A stretch of 64,000 nt of DNA from [Streptosporangium] indianense (GCF_021474405.1 NZ_JAKEIO010000003.1:1-64000), one strand, 5' to 3'; shown: positions 43,335 through 51,967, numbered from the stretch's first letter. Program-made: numbers and translations. The notes: a model not told the origin generated them from the sequence alone.

Positions 43335-43879
43335 GAGGGGTGGTCCCGCGGTTACAGCCTTGACGACCGCTTGACCGAAGCTCCCGTCTGTTGTGACGGC
43401 CCGCCCCCGCCTCTCGTTCCCTGCGGCCTGCGGCGAAGTCGGGGGGTTCGGGGAGGTCCGGTGGAGGCGGAACATCCGCTCGGCGGCGGAGCGCGGCAGC
43501 CGTGCGGGTGCCGCACCGGAGAAGCCGGAGCTGAGACGCACGACCCTGCGAAAACCGTTCGACAGACCGACCAATATCCGGAAGACGGCCGTGGCCTGCG
43601 GGGACGGCGAGAAATGGGCCGTTCGCAGGAGGCCGGGGTCGTCCACGTGGCCGGTGTCCCGCTCGGACCATCGCCGGACCCGCGCTCGGCTCACGGCCCG
43701 GCCGGCCCGCGCCGCACCGTGCGCGTCCGCGCCGCGCGGCACCCAGGGACGTCCCGCGGGACCGCGGTCTCACAGCCGGCCCGACCGGCGTCCGGCCCGG
43801 TCCCGGCGCCCCGCCGCGCACCCCACGGCCGGACGGCCGGCCCGGGGTGATCCGGCCCGGCGGCGGCACCGGCAGAAGG
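43335..43879. other. Long gap without a convincing gene
   Basis: About 545 bases upstream of the DUF397 promoter and downstream of rpsR2. Open frames exist on both strands but they are arginine/proline/alanine-rich shadows with no ribosome sites. No repeat or RNA structure beyond the terminator at its end stands out. Confidence 0.5.
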
Positions 43880-43901
43880 TCCCCACACGTCAAGCGTGGG
43901 G
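43880..43901 (-). terminator. Terminator after rpsR2
   Basis: TCCCCAC (43880-43886) pairs with GTGGGGA (43895-43901), loop 8 bases, 19 bases past the rpsR2 stop on the minus strand. Confidence 0.65.
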
Positions 43902-43919
43902 AACCTCACCCTGACGGGC

Positions 43920-44153
43920 TCAGCGCGCGGAGTACGGCAGGAGCGCCATCTCGCGCGCGTTCTTGATGGCCTGGGCCAGCTGCCGCTGCTGCTGGGACGA
44001 GACCCGGGTGATACGGCGGCTGCGGATCTTGCCGCGGTCGGAGATGAACGTCCGCAGCAGGTCGGTGTCCTTGTAGTCGATGTACGTGATCCCGGCCTGG
44101 TCCAGGGGGTTGGGCCGGTTCTTGGCGGGCTTGCGCTCGGGCTTGCGGGGCAT
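43920..44153 (-). CDS. rpsR2: 30S ribosomal protein bS18, zinc-free paralogue
   Basis: A 77-residue bS18 ([49 protein letters not shown]). The zinc-binding cysteines seen in the usual actinobacterial S18 are absent; no Cys at all. This is the C-minus form made under zinc starvation so that zinc in the normal protein can be spared. Last gene of the Zur-controlled minus-strand operon, five bases after the CobW-like gene. The ATG is preceded by a purine-rich GGTCTGA region inside the previous stop. Confidence 0.95.
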   Translation of the reverse strand: MPRKPERKPAKNRPNPLDQAGITYIDYKDTDLLRTFISDRGKIRSRRITRVSSQQQRQLAQAIKNAREMALLPYSAR

Positions 44154-44158
44154 GGGGG

Positions 44159-45373
44159 TCAGACCTCCAGAAGGGTGTCGAAGGCGTGCGGGAGCCGCTG
44201 CCAGACGTCGGGGCCCGCGGCGTACTCGGCGTCGGTCAGCAGGCAGGACTCCAGCAGCCGCTCCAGGCCGTCCCGGTCGAGGGCGGGCGAGGTGAAGACC
44301 AGGTGCTGGCCGCGGTCACCGTGCTCGGGGTGCCAGTCCAGCGCGGCGGCGGCACGGCGGACCGGCGGCACCATCTCCCAGGCCGCGTCCGGGAGGGAGG
44401 CCAGCCACGGGCCCGCCCCCTCCACGCACAGGGCGCCGCCCGCCGCGTCCCAGTGGAACAGCGTGTCGGGCTTGTCGGCGAGCCAGAACCGGCCCCGGCT
44501 GCGGGCGGCCGCGCAGGTCAAGTCCTCCAGCGCGGCGTACAGCCGCTCCGGGTGGAACGGGCGGCGCCGGTGCCACACCAGCGTGGAGACGCCGTGCGCG
44601 TCGGCCTCGGCGGGGAGCAGCGCGCAGGCCGGGTGCTGGGCGGCGGCGGCCGCCTCGACGTCGAAACCGGCCAGGGCCGCCTCGGCCAGCGGGGAGAGCG
44701 GGCCCCTGCGCGGGGTCGGCACGGTCAGGCCGTCGTCGGCCCGGTCCACGGGGGCGCCTTCCCCGACCGGGGCCCGGCGGGCCGTCGGGTGAAGCTGCGC
44801 GAGCAGCTCCCGGTCCTCGTCGTCGGCCTCCGGGGAGTCGGCGACGGCGAGGACGGGGGCGTACTCCAGCTGGCGCGCGAAGGTGTCGGCGATCGTGCGC
44901 TGGTCGGTGGCGGCGGCCGCGAGACCGGCGTCGGCGAGGTCGTCGCCGTTGCCGAGGCAGGGCAGGACCAGGGCCGGGTCGACGGCGGTGATCACACCGG
45001 TGACGGTGAGCCCGCCCGCCGTGACGACCTCGGCCATGGCCTTGGGCTCGACGGAGTCCCACAGCTCGACGACGGCCAGCCGGGTGAGCCCGGCGTCCCG
45101 CAGCCGCTCCAGCTCCGGCACCAGGTCCTCGCGCAGGGCGCAGCACGCGCAGTCGTTGACGAGCGGCGCCTCCCCCGCGTCGAGGACACCGGAGGCGTCC
45201 CTGATGGTCCGTACGACGGTGCCCGCGGCGGCCGTCGAGAGGTCGTGGTGGAGGACGACACTGCCGGGCACGTCGGCGAGCAGCCGCGCGACGGCCGCCC
45301 TGCGGGCGTCGGCGTGCAGCCCGCCGACGATCACGACGGGGAGACCGGGAGGGACGGCCACGGGGTCAGCCAC
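44159..45373 (-). CDS. CobW/COG0523-like protein with degenerate GTPase motifs
   Basis: A 404-residue COG0523-type protein. The family metal motif [11 protein letters not shown] (CxCC) near residue 74 and the C-terminal CobW_C domain ([17 protein letters not shown], then [20 protein letters not shown]) are present. The expected N-terminal P-loop (GFLGAGKTT) is replaced by [17 protein letters not shown], without the glycine-rich loop and lysine, and no clear NKxD motif is seen (the region reads [14 protein letters not shown]). It may therefore not hydrolyse GTP. It lies in the operon of zinc-free ribosomal proteins, so a role in zinc delivery or sensing is likely. Flanking gaps are 4-5 bases. 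Confidence 0.87.
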   Translation of the reverse strand: MADPVAVPPGLPVVIVGGLHADARRAAVARLLADVPGSVVLHHDLSTAAAGTVVRTIRDASGVLDAGEAPLVNDCACCALREDLVPELERLRDAGLTRLAVVELWDSVEPKAMAEVVTAGGLTVTGVITAVDPALVLPCLGNGDDLADAGLAAAATDQRTIADTFARQLEYAPVLAVADSPEADDEDRELLAQLHPTARRAPVGEGAPVDRADDGLTVPTPRRGPLSPLAEAALAGFDVEAAAAAQHPACALLPAEADAHGVSTLVWHRRRPFHPERLYAALEDLTCAAARSRGRFWLADKPDTLFHWDAAGGALCVEGAGPWLASLPDAAWEMVPPVRRAAAALDWHPEHGDRGQHLVFTSPALDRDGLERLLESCLLTDAEYAAGPDVWQRLPHAFDTLLEV

Positions 45374-45377
45374 AGGG

Positions 45378-45635
45378 TCACCCCTTCTTCCCGTACCGGC
45401 GCTCGAAGCGCTCCACGCGCCCGGCGGTGTCCAGCACGCGGGCGGTGCCGGTGTAGAAGGGGTGGCTCACGTCGGAGATCTCGACGTCGACGACCGGGTA
45501 GGTGGTGCCGTCCTCCCACTCGATCGTCTTCTCGCCCGCCGTGGCGGCCAGGGTCGAGCGGGTGAGGAAGGCGTAGTTCGCGGCACGGTCGCGGAAGACG
45601 ACGGGGCCGTACTCCGGGTGGATTCCCTGGCGCAT
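45378..45635 (-). CDS. rpmE2: 50S ribosomal protein bL31 type B (zinc-free)
   Basis: An 85-residue bL31 type [36 protein letters not shown] and [10 protein letters not shown]. The CxxC zinc site of the type A protein is missing. Made when Zur releases its operator under zinc limitation. Three bases after the L33 gene and four before the CobW-like gene, so the operon is tightly packed. Confidence 0.96.
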   Translation of the reverse strand: MRQGIHPEYGPVVFRDRAANYAFLTRSTLAATAGEKTIEWEDGTTYPVVDVEISDVSHPFYTGTARVLDTAGRVERFERRYGKKG

Positions 45636-45638
45636 GGG

Positions 45639-45803
45639 TCAGCGCTCCTCTCGGAAGTCGACGTGGCGGCCGGCGACCGGATCGAACTTGCGCAGGGTCA
45701 TGCGGTCCGGGTCGTTGCGGCGGTTCTTGCGGGTGACGTAGGTGAAGCCGGTCCCGGCGGTGGACCGGAGCTTGATGACCGGACGGAGTTCGTTGCGTGC
45801 CAT
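45639..45803 (-). CDS. rpmG2: 50S ribosomal protein bL33, zinc-free paralogue
   Basis: A 54-residue bL33: [20 protein letters not shown], then [20 protein letters not shown]. No cysteine; the zinc ribbon of the normal form is absent. The ATG at 45803 is the first gene of the minus-strand Zur operon and starts 13 bases from the Zur box. Confidence 0.94.
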   Translation of the reverse strand: MARNELRPVIKLRSTAGTGFTYVTRKNRRNDPDRMTLRKFDPVAGRHVDFREER

Positions 45804-45816
45804 GCCGCTATGATAC

Positions 45817-45837
45817 TGAAAATGAAATCCATTTCCA
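45817..45837. promoter_or_regulatory. Zur box
   Basis: TGAAAATGAAATCCATTTCC followed by A, an imperfect palindrome matching the actinobacterial Zur consensus (TGaAAATGattttCATTTtCA). It lies between divergent rpmG2 (start 45803) and rpmB2 (start 45868) and controls both. The region is conspicuously AT-rich. Confidence 0.92.
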
Positions 45838-45867
45838 CAGTCTAGGCAGAGAGGTACGTCACCACCC

Positions 45868-46104
45868 ATGTCCGCGCACTGCATGCTGACCGGCACACAG
45901 CCGGGCTTCGGCAACCGCATCTCCCACTCCCACCGGCGCACGTCACGCCGGTTCGACCCCAACATCCAGTCCAAGCGCTACTGGCTGCCGAGCGAGGGCC
46001 GGTACGTCCGGCTCCGGCTCGGCGCCAAGGGGATCAAGACCGTCGACACGATCGGGATCGAGGCGGCCGTCGCCCGGATCCGCGCCCGGGGAGTGAGGGT
46101 CTGA
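45868..46104 (+). CDS. rpmB2: 50S ribosomal protein bL28, zinc-free paralogue
   Basis: A 78-residue bL28: [54 protein letters not shown]. Only a single Cys, no CxxC pairs. The ATG at 45868 follows an AGAGAGGTACG region. Its stop overlaps the rpsN2 start by one base (TGATG). First gene of the plus-strand Zur operon. Confidence 0.95.
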   Translation: MSAHCMLTGTQPGFGNRISHSHRRTSRRFDPNIQSKRYWLPSEGRYVRLRLGAKGIKTVDTIGIEAAVARIRARGVRV

Positions 46105-46409
46105 TGGCGAAGAAGAGCAAGATCGCGAAGAACGACCGGCGGCAGCAGGTCGTCGCGCGGTACGCCGCCCGGCGGGCCGAGCTGAAGGAGATCATCCGGC
46201 GGCCGTCCTCCACGGAGGCCGAGCGGATCGCCGCCCAAGCGGAGCTGCGCAGGCAGCCGCGTGACGCGAGCGCCACGCGCGTGCGCAACCGCGACCAGGT
46301 GGATGGCCGGCCGCGCGGCTACTTCCGGACGTTCGGGCTGTCCCGGGTGAGTCTGCGGGAGCAGGCGCACGCGGGGTATCTGCCCGGGGTGCGCAAGTCG
46401 TCCTGGTAG
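46104..46409 (+). CDS. rpsN2: 30S ribosomal protein uS14, long zinc-free form
   Basis: A 101-residue uS14 ([60 protein letters not shown]). The short actinobacterial uS14 binds zinc through four cysteines; this long form has none. Translationally coupled to rpmB2. Part of the zinc-sparing ribosome remodelling set. Confidence 0.96.
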   Translation: MAKKSKIAKNDRRQQVVARYAARRAELKEIIRRPSSTEAERIAAQAELRRQPRDASATRVRNRDQVDGRPRGYFRTFGLSRVSLREQAHAGYLPGVRKSSW

Positions 46410-46523
46410 GAGGCGTTTCCGAAGGCCCTTGACGGGCCCTGGTAGCTTGCTGCGGTCGTTCCGGCCAGGAGGCCGGCCGGTGCCGTCCGGGCCGGTCGGC
46501 CGGCTACAGCTTGGGGGCTTGCA

Positions 46524-47042
46524 GTGACTTCGGTGATCTTCTCGCGCCGTTCCGGTGCCGTGCGTGTCGCGGCGGCGGCCGCGGGGCTGGCGGGCGTGCT
46601 CGTGCTGAGCGCATGCAGCAGTGACGGGGACTCGGGCGACGACTCGGCCTCCAGCCCGGCCCCGTCCGCCTCGTCGTCCGCCGGCGCGGGCGACTCCGGG
46701 TCCGGTTCCGGATCCGGGGAGTCGGCCGGCGGCGAGCTGGCGGGCAGCTGGCTCGCGACGACCGACGGCAAGGCCGTGGCCCTGGTGATCACCGGCAAGC
46801 AGGCCGCGCTGTTCGGCACCGGCGGGAGCGTGTGCAGTGGCACCGCGGACGAGGAGTCCGGGATGCGGATGATCCGCCTGAAGTGCACGGACGGCTCCAA
46901 GGACCGGGCGACCGGCATGGTCGACTCCGTGAACGGCAGCAGCCTGAAGGTCACCTGGGAGGGCGGCCTCGGAGCGGAGACCTACCGGAAGGCCGAGGGC
47001 GGCAAGCTCCCGACGGGCCTGCCGACGGCCGGCCTCGGCTGA
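46524..47042 (+). CDS. Putative lipoprotein (serine/glycine-rich linker)
   Basis: A 172-residue exported lipoprotein. A signal peptide with lipobox LVLSAC (Cys near residue 31) is followed by a Ser/Gly/Asp-rich linker (about 32-72) and a small domain of about 95 residues (LAGSWLATTDGKAVALVITG, CSGTADEESGMRMIRLKCTD). No named family recognised. Two further cysteines in the folded part may form a disulfide. GTG start at 46524 with GGGGG six bases upstream. Confidence 0.82.
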   Translation: MTSVIFSRRSGAVRVAAAAAGLAGVLVLSACSSDGDSGDDSASSPAPSASSSAGAGDSGSGSGSGESAGGELAGSWLATTDGKAVALVITGKQAALFGTGGSVCSGTADEESGMRMIRLKCTDGSKDRATGMVDSVNGSSLKVTWEGGLGAETYRKAEGGKLPTGLPTAGLG

Positions 47043-47380
47043 CACCGGACACCGGCATCCGTACGGACGGGCCGCGGATCGCCTGAGGGCACCGCGGCCC
47101 GTTCGGCGTTCGGGGGTTGCCCCGTGCCCGTCAGGCGTGAGCGGGCACCGGGCCCGGTACCCGTTCGGCGGTCACAGAGCCACCGAAAGCCAGGAACCCG
47201 TCCGATGGCCCGAACAGCCACCGGGATCCGAGGAACCTCTCGGCGGCACGGAGCCACCCGGGCCCCGGGATCCGTCCGGCGTGCGGGGGAATCGGAGGGG
47301 GCGCGTGGGCGGGCGGTGCGCGCGTGCGTGATGATCCAGGGGTCCGTCGCCACTTTCGTTCGACACGTCCAGAGGACCTC
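47043..47380. other. Intergenic gap between two lipoprotein genes
   Basis: 338 bases. Holds a terminator-like hairpin near its start (47067-47102) and the promoter region of the next gene. Open frames are shadow-like. Nothing else recognised. Confidence 0.5.
47067..47102 (+). terminator. Terminator after the first lipoprotein gene
   Basis: Perfect 11-bp stem ACGGGCCGCGG (47067-47077) with CCGCGGCCCGT (47092-47102), loop 14 bases. Confidence 0.75.
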
Positions 47381-47908
47381 ATGCGCACCTACCCCCTCAC
47401 CCTGGCCGCCGCCCTCGCCGCGACGGTCCTGCTGACCGGCTGCAGCGACGACACGTCCGGTGGCGACGACGTCAAGAACGCGGACCGGCCCAGCGACTCG
47501 GCCTGCGCGCTCGGCGACATGGGCGTCGAGGTCGGTGCCGCGGCCGCCCCCGCCGCGGGAGACACCGGCACCGTCACCGTCACGCTCACCAACAAGGGCG
47601 AGCAGTGCACGCTGAAGGGCTTCCCCGGCGTGGACCTGCTGGCCGACGACAAGACGACGTCCGTCTCCCCGGTCGAGGGCGCGAAGGCCCGGTCGCTGAC
47701 CCTCGGGAAGGGCGCCACCACGTCCTTCACCATCACCTACGTCCGGGGCGAGGCCGGCTCCGCGGAGAGTCTCGACGTCCACGCGGCGTCGTTCACCCTG
47801 CCCGGCGACACCAGGACGGCGCACGAGCTGAAGTGGTCGTACGGCGAGGTCTCCTGGGCGGAGGACGAGAAGACCTCGGTGAGCGGCTTCGAGACGTCGG
47901 GGGACTGA
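47381..47908 (+). CDS. DUF4232 lipoprotein
   Basis: A 175-residue secreted lipoprotein. Signal peptide with lipobox LLTGC (Cys near residue 20), then a DUF4232 beta-sandwich-like domain: GTVTVTLTNKGEQCTLKGFP, VDLLADDKT, TSFTITYVRG. The paired cysteines (SACALGD and EQCTLKG) probably form a disulfide. The ATG at 47381 has AGAGG upstream. Function unknown; the family is common in Streptomyces membranes or secretome. Confidence 0.87.
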   Translation: MRTYPLTLAAALAATVLLTGCSDDTSGGDDVKNADRPSDSACALGDMGVEVGAAAAPAAGDTGTVTVTLTNKGEQCTLKGFPGVDLLADDKTTSVSPVEGAKARSLTLGKGATTSFTITYVRGEAGSAESLDVHAASFTLPGDTRTAHELKWSYGEVSWAEDEKTSVSGFETSGD

Positions 47909-48035
47909 GCGGCAGGGATCGACGACCCCGACGGTGCCGGAGCGCTGACGGCGTCAGGACGCCGGCGGCACGGAGGGCACTGTCTGCGCCGAGAGCACTG
48001 TCGGGGCCGCCGGGGGGTCAGCAGCGGTGGGCAGG

Positions 48036-49148
48036 TCAGTGCAGCGGCGGCCGGTGCCGGACCTGGGCCCGGTCCGCCGCCTGCGCGCCCTGCGTCCAGC
48101 CCGCCGCGTCCCGCACCCCGCGCAGCCGGGTCGTGGTCGTCTCCGGGAACATCCGGTCCAGCCGCCCGGTGACGGCGACCTCGCGGGAGGCGAGGACCGG
48201 GAGCAGGTCGTCGGTCACCTGCGTCTCGGCGGCTGCGGCCAGCCGGGTGCCGATGCGGTGGGCATAGGCCGCGAGGAAGGACTGCCGGAACGTCTTGGTG
48301 CGCTTGCGGCCGCCCGCCCGCTGCGCGGCCTCCGCCTTCGTCATCGCGGTCGTCGCCTGCACCAGGAGTGAGGTGTAGAGGAGTTCGACCACCTCCAAGT
48401 CGGTTTCGAAGCCGACGACGGTCGAGAAGCCGAGGGGTTCGTTCCACACCGCGCGGCAGTGGTTGGCGCCGGCGACGGCGTCCAGCAGCACCGCCTTGGC
48501 CTGCTCGTACGGCGGCTCGACCCCGATCCGGCAGGCCCCCGGCGTGTCCGGCGAGGGCGCCTGCGCCGCGAGCAGCGCCTCGTCGACGCTGTGCCGGGCC
48601 ATCAGTTCCTGCGCCTTGGCGCTCAGCGCCTCCGCCTCCTCCGGGAACCCGGTCGCCTCGGCCTTGGCCAGCAGGGCGCGGATGCGGGTGAGCATGCGCG
48701 ACTCGGGCCTCGCCGGGCCGGGTCCCGCTCCGGGCGTCTCGTCGAGGGGCTCCAGTGACGGCAGCCGCAGCAGCAGGCGGTACAGCTCCAGTACGGCCGT
48801 GACGTACGAGAAGCGGTCGGTACGGGGCGGGGCGCCGGCGGGGAGCTCGGCGAGCTGCGTGTCCCAGCGGAGGCCCCGGGGCACGTCGTCGGGTGCCTGG
48901 GCGCGGATCAGCGCGGCCGCGAGGAGCACGTGCACGTCGGCCAGCTCGCGCCGCACCATCCGTACGACGTCGGCCGGCTGCCAGCCGCGCCGCCAGGCCG
49001 CCGCGACGAACTCCTGTCCGCGCCGGTCGAGTTCGGCGTCCGCCGCCGGGTCGGAGGCGAGCAGGGACGCGCCGGTGTCGAGGGCCCTCTCACCGGTCTC
49101 GTAGAGGGCCGCCGCGAACGCGCGGTCGACGGTGCTGGACGTACTCAC
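48036..49148 (-). CDS. DUF2786 domain protein
   Basis: A 370-residue cytoplasmic protein. The DUF2786 motif MLTRIRALLAKAEATGFPEE (residues about 152-171) with AEALSAKAQELMARHSVDE is clear. The C-terminal part (FRQSFLAAYAHRIGTRL) resembles the family's second conserved region. Function is unknown; relatives occur in phages and bacterial chromosomes. GTG start at 49148; divergent from the HTH/Clp-N gene with 97 bases between. The operator-like GTTGACAC repeats between them could act on both genes. Confidence 0.85.
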   Translation of the reverse strand: MSTSSTVDRAFAAALYETGERALDTGASLLASDPAADAELDRRGQEFVAAAWRRGWQPADVVRMVRRELADVHVLLAAALIRAQAPDDVPRGLRWDTQLAELPAGAPPRTDRFSYVTAVLELYRLLLRLPSLEPLDETPGAGPGPARPESRMLTRIRALLAKAEATGFPEEAEALSAKAQELMARHSVDEALLAAQAPSPDTPGACRIGVEPPYEQAKAVLLDAVAGANHCRAVWNEPLGFSTVVGFETDLEVVELLYTSLLVQATTAMTKAEAAQRAGGRKRTKTFRQSFLAAYAHRIGTRLAAAAETQVTDDLLPVLASREVAVTGRLDRMFPETTTTRLRGVRDAAGWTQGAQAADRAQVRHRPPLH

Positions 49149-49196
49149 GGGCCGATGGTGCCACGCCGGAGCGGCCGGTCCGGAACTCCCGGCGAA

Positions 49197-49245
49197 GTGT
49201 CAACTCACGGTTGACACCCCGGAGGGCGCAACCTACGGTTGACAC
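49197..49245 (+). promoter_or_regulatory. Leaderless promoter with three GTTGACAC sites
   Basis: -35 TTGACA (49211-49216), 17-base spacer, -10 TACGGT (49234-49239), start codon ATG at 49246 six bases on. GTGTCAAC (49197-49204) and GTTGACAC (49210-49217) form a perfect inverted repeat with 5-base spacer; a third GTTGACAC lies at 49238-49245 against the ATG. Confidence 0.85.
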
Positions 49246-49986
49246 ATGACGAACCCCGAGACCACGTCATCCATCCGTCTCGACGACCTCATCGCGGCTA
49301 TCAAGAAGGTCCACCCGGAACCGCTCGACCAGCTCCAGGACGCGGTGATCGCCGCGGACCACCTGGGCGACGTGGCCGACCACCTGATCGGCCACTTCGT
49401 CGACCAGGCCCGGCGCTCCGGCGCGTCCTGGACCGACATCGGCAAGAGCATGGGCGTCACCCGGCAGGCCGCGCAGAAGCGGTTCGTGCCGAAGGAGTCG
49501 GCCGACCTCGACCCGGGCCAGGGCTTCAACCGGTACACGCCCCGGGCCCGCAGCGTGGTCATGGCGGCGCACAGCGCGTCCAAGTCGGCTAACAACGCCG
49601 AGGGCCTGCCCGAGCACCTCGTCCTCGGACTGCTGGCCGAGCCGGAGGGACTCGCGGCGAAGGCGATCGTCGAACAGGGCGTCTCCCTCGACGCCGTGCG
49701 CGAGGCGGCCACGGCGGCACTCCCGCCGGCCGTCGACGACGCCCCGGAGCTCGTGCCCTACGGCCAGGCCGCCAAGAAGGTCCTGGAGCTCACCTTCCGC
49801 GAGGCCCTGCGCCTCGGCCACAACTACATCGGCACCGAGCACATCCTGCTCGCCCTGCTGGAGCACGAGAACGGCCAGGGCGTCCTCAGCGGACTGGGCA
49901 TCGACAAGGAGCACACCGAGCGGTACGTCGCCGGGGCGCTGGAGAAGTTCACGCGGACGCAGGGGAACACGCCGGGCGAATCCTGA
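49246..49986 (+). CDS. Helix-turn-helix / Clp N-domain protein
   Basis: A 246-residue protein. An N-terminal region (about 1-90) has a helix-turn-helix-like motif ASWTDIGKSMGVTRQAAQKRF near residue 60. The C-terminal half (about 95-235) holds a Clp repeat (ClpN) domain: YTPRARSVVMAAHSASKSAN, EHLVLGLLAEPEG, GQAAKKVLELTFREALRLGH, IGTEHILLALLEHENGQGVL. There is no AAA module, so it is not an unfoldase; it probably binds substrates or peptides and regulates DNA. The promoter repeats directly upstream suggest it controls its own gene. ATG 49246 is leaderless. Confidence 0.88.
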   Translation: MTNPETTSSIRLDDLIAAIKKVHPEPLDQLQDAVIAADHLGDVADHLIGHFVDQARRSGASWTDIGKSMGVTRQAAQKRFVPKESADLDPGQGFNRYTPRARSVVMAAHSASKSANNAEGLPEHLVLGLLAEPEGLAAKAIVEQGVSLDAVREAATAALPPAVDDAPELVPYGQAAKKVLELTFREALRLGHNYIGTEHILLALLEHENGQGVLSGLGIDKEHTERYVAGALEKFTRTQGNTPGES

Positions 49987-50045
49987 CGGGCGTCGGCGAG
50001 CGTGCGGGGCTGACCCTGACGGCGTCGGCGAACGTGCCGGACCGA
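49982..50045. repeat. 32-base tandem duplication at the HTH/Clp-N stop
   Basis: Bases 49982-50013 (containing the TGA stop) and 50014-50045 are near copies (CCTGACGG, GCGTCGGCGA, CGTGC in common); a weaker third starts at 50046. Confidence 0.6.
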
Positions 50046-50059
50046 CACTGACCGGCATC

Positions 50060-50262
50060 GACGCCGAGGTCGGGGTCGAGGTCGGTGTCGGGGGCGATGT
50101 GGATGTCGGCCGTCGGCGTCAGGGGCGGCGTCGGGGGCGATGTGGGCGTCAGCGGCGGCGGGGTCGGCCGTCGGCGTCGGGGGCGGCGTCGGGGGCGGTG
50201 TCGGGGGCGACGTTGGTGTCGGCCGTCGGCGTCGGCTTCGGGGGCGTTGTCAGACCCCCCTG
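50060..50262. repeat. G-rich degenerate minisatellite
   Basis: Repeated units of GTCGGGGGCG, GGCGTCGGGGGCGATGTGG and GTCGGCCGTCGGCGTC type fill the stretch before the polymerase gene. Strong G/C strand skew; could form G-quadruplex or slipped structures. No gene. Confidence 0.75.
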
Positions 50263-50275
50263 GCAGACTCGCCGC

Positions 50276-51967
50276 ATGGCCGACCGGTGGGCGCTCGCAC
50301 CGGCCGAGGACGGTGGCGTGGACGTCGCCCCCCTCGGCCCGGACGGGCTGCCCTCCGGCCCGGTGCGGCGGGAGTCCGGTCCCGCCGAGGCCGTGCGGAG
50401 CCGTCCCGGCGTCACGCGGTGGGTGTGGCGGTCCACCGCCGAGGTCTACCCGCGTCTGCTCGCCACGGGGGTGCGAGTCGAGCGGTGCTACGACATCGAG
50501 GCCGCCGAGACGCTCCTCCTCGGCCATGAGGGGCGGTACGGGGAACCACGCTCGGCCGCGGCCGCCCTGGCCCGGCTGCGCGGCGGCCCCGTACCGCCCG
50601 ATCCACCGCAGCGGTCGGCGGCACCGGGCGCCCAGTCCTCCCTGTTCGAGCCACAGGGCGTCCACCTGCCCCTGTCCGACCTCCTCGCGGTCTACGCCGA
50701 GCAGCAGCGGCGGCACGCGAGCGCCGAGCACCCCGACCGCATGCGGCTGCTGACAGCCGCAGAGTCGGCGGGCATGCTGGTGGCGGCCGAGATGAACCGG
50801 TCCGGGCTGCCCTGGAGCGCGGAAGTGCACCGCGCGCTGCTGCACGACCTGCTGGGCGAGCGGTACGCGGGCGGCGGCGAGCCGCGCCGACTGGCGGAGC
50901 TGGCCGAGGAGGTGTCCGCCGCGTTCGGCCACCGGGTCCGCCCCGACCTGCCGGCCGAGGTGGTCAAGGCGTTCGCGCGGGCCGGCATCAAGGTCGCCTC
51001 GACCCGCAAGTGGGAGATCGGCACGGTCGACCACCCTGCCGTGAAGCCACTGCTGGAGTACAAGAAGCTGTACCGCATCTGGGTCGCCCACGGCTGGTCC
51101 TGGCTCCAGGACTGGGTCCGTGAGGGCCGCTTCAGACCCGAGTTCCTCGCGGGCGGGACGGTGACCGGCCGCTGGGTGACCAACGGCGGGGGCGGGTTGC
51201 AGATCCCCAAGGTGATCCGGCGGGCCGTGGTCGCCGACCCCGGCTGGCGGCTCGTCGTCGCCGACGCCGACCAGATGGAACCGCGCGTCCTCGCCGCGAT
51301 CTCCCGCGACCCCGGCCTGATGGAGGTGGCCGGGCGGGAGACCGACCTCTACCAGTCGGTCTCCGACCGCGCCTTCTCCGGCGACCGCGACCAGGCCAAG
51401 CTCGCCGTGCTGGGCGCGGTGTACGGGCAGACCTCCGGCGACGGCCTGAAGAATCTCGCCGCGCTCAGACGCCGTTTTCCGCGAGCCGTCGCGTACGTCG
51501 ACGACGCGGCCCGGGCGGGTGAGGAGGGCCGGCTCGTGCGGACCTGGCTCGGCCGGACCTGCCCGCCGGCGGCCCGGGGGACGGACGACGCGACCGAGGA
51601 GGCCGGCATCCCGCCCACGGACGCGGACCAGCCCGACGACAGCGCCGCGTGGGTACCGGGCCACGCCTCCACCCACGCCCGCGCCCGCGGCCGCTTCGCC
51701 CGCAACTTCGTCGTCCAGGGCAGCGCCGCAGACTGGGCGTTGCTGCTGCTCGCCGCGCTGCGCCGGGCCTGCGCGGAGCTGGCGGCCGAGCTGGTCTTCT
51801 TCCAGCACGACGAGGTGATCGTGCACTGTCCCGAGGAGGAGGCCGAGGCGGTCGTGGCGGCCATCCGCGAGGCGGCGGCCCTGGCCGGGCGGCTGACCTT
51901 CGGGGAGACACCGGTGCGGTTCCCGTTCACGACGGCGGTGGTCGAGTGCTACGCGGACGCCAAGTGA
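50276..51967 (+). CDS. DNA polymerase I-like protein (bifunctional 3'-5' exonuclease/DNA polymerase type)
   Basis: A 563-residue family A polymerase, much shorter than PolA. The N-terminal 110 residues look like a degenerate exonuclease remnant (VWRSTAEVYPRLLATGVRVE, CYDIEAAETLLLG). The polymerase core has motif A VVADADQMEPRVLAAIS near residue 325, motif B RDQAKLAVLGAVYGQ near 370 and motif C FFQHDEVIVHCP near 512 with the catalytic HDE. An insertion rich in acidic residues sits near 445-465. ATG 50276 with CAGACT six bases upstream fits a leaderless start. Likely a repair or accessory polymerase, separate from the main polA. Confidence 0.9.
   Translation: MADRWALAPAEDGGVDVAPLGPDGLPSGPVRRESGPAEAVRSRPGVTRWVWRSTAEVYPRLLATGVRVERCYDIEAAETLLLGHEGRYGEPRSAAAALARLRGGPVPPDPPQRSAAPGAQSSLFEPQGVHLPLSDLLAVYAEQQRRHASAEHPDRMRLLTAAESAGMLVAAEMNRSGLPWSAEVHRALLHDLLGERYAGGGEPRRLAELAEEVSAAFGHRVRPDLPAEVVKAFARAGIKVASTRKWEIGTVDHPAVKPLLEYKKLYRIWVAHGWSWLQDWVREGRFRPEFLAGGTVTGRWVTNGGGGLQIPKVIRRAVVADPGWRLVVADADQMEPRVLAAISRDPGLMEVAGRETDLYQSVSDRAFSGDRDQAKLAVLGAVYGQTSGDGLKNLAALRRRFPRAVAYVDDAARAGEEGRLVRTWLGRTCPPAARGTDDATEEAGIPPTDADQPDDSAAWVPGHASTHARARGRFARNFVVQGSAADWALLLLAALRRACAELAAELVFFQHDEVIVHCPEEEAEAVVAAIREAAALAGRLTFGETPVRFPFTTAVVECYADAK

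Noticed and set aside
43393..43914. 173-codon plus-strand frame in the gap after rpsR2
   Set aside because: Arg/Pro/Ala-rich, no ribosome site, ends inside the terminator of the opposing operon.
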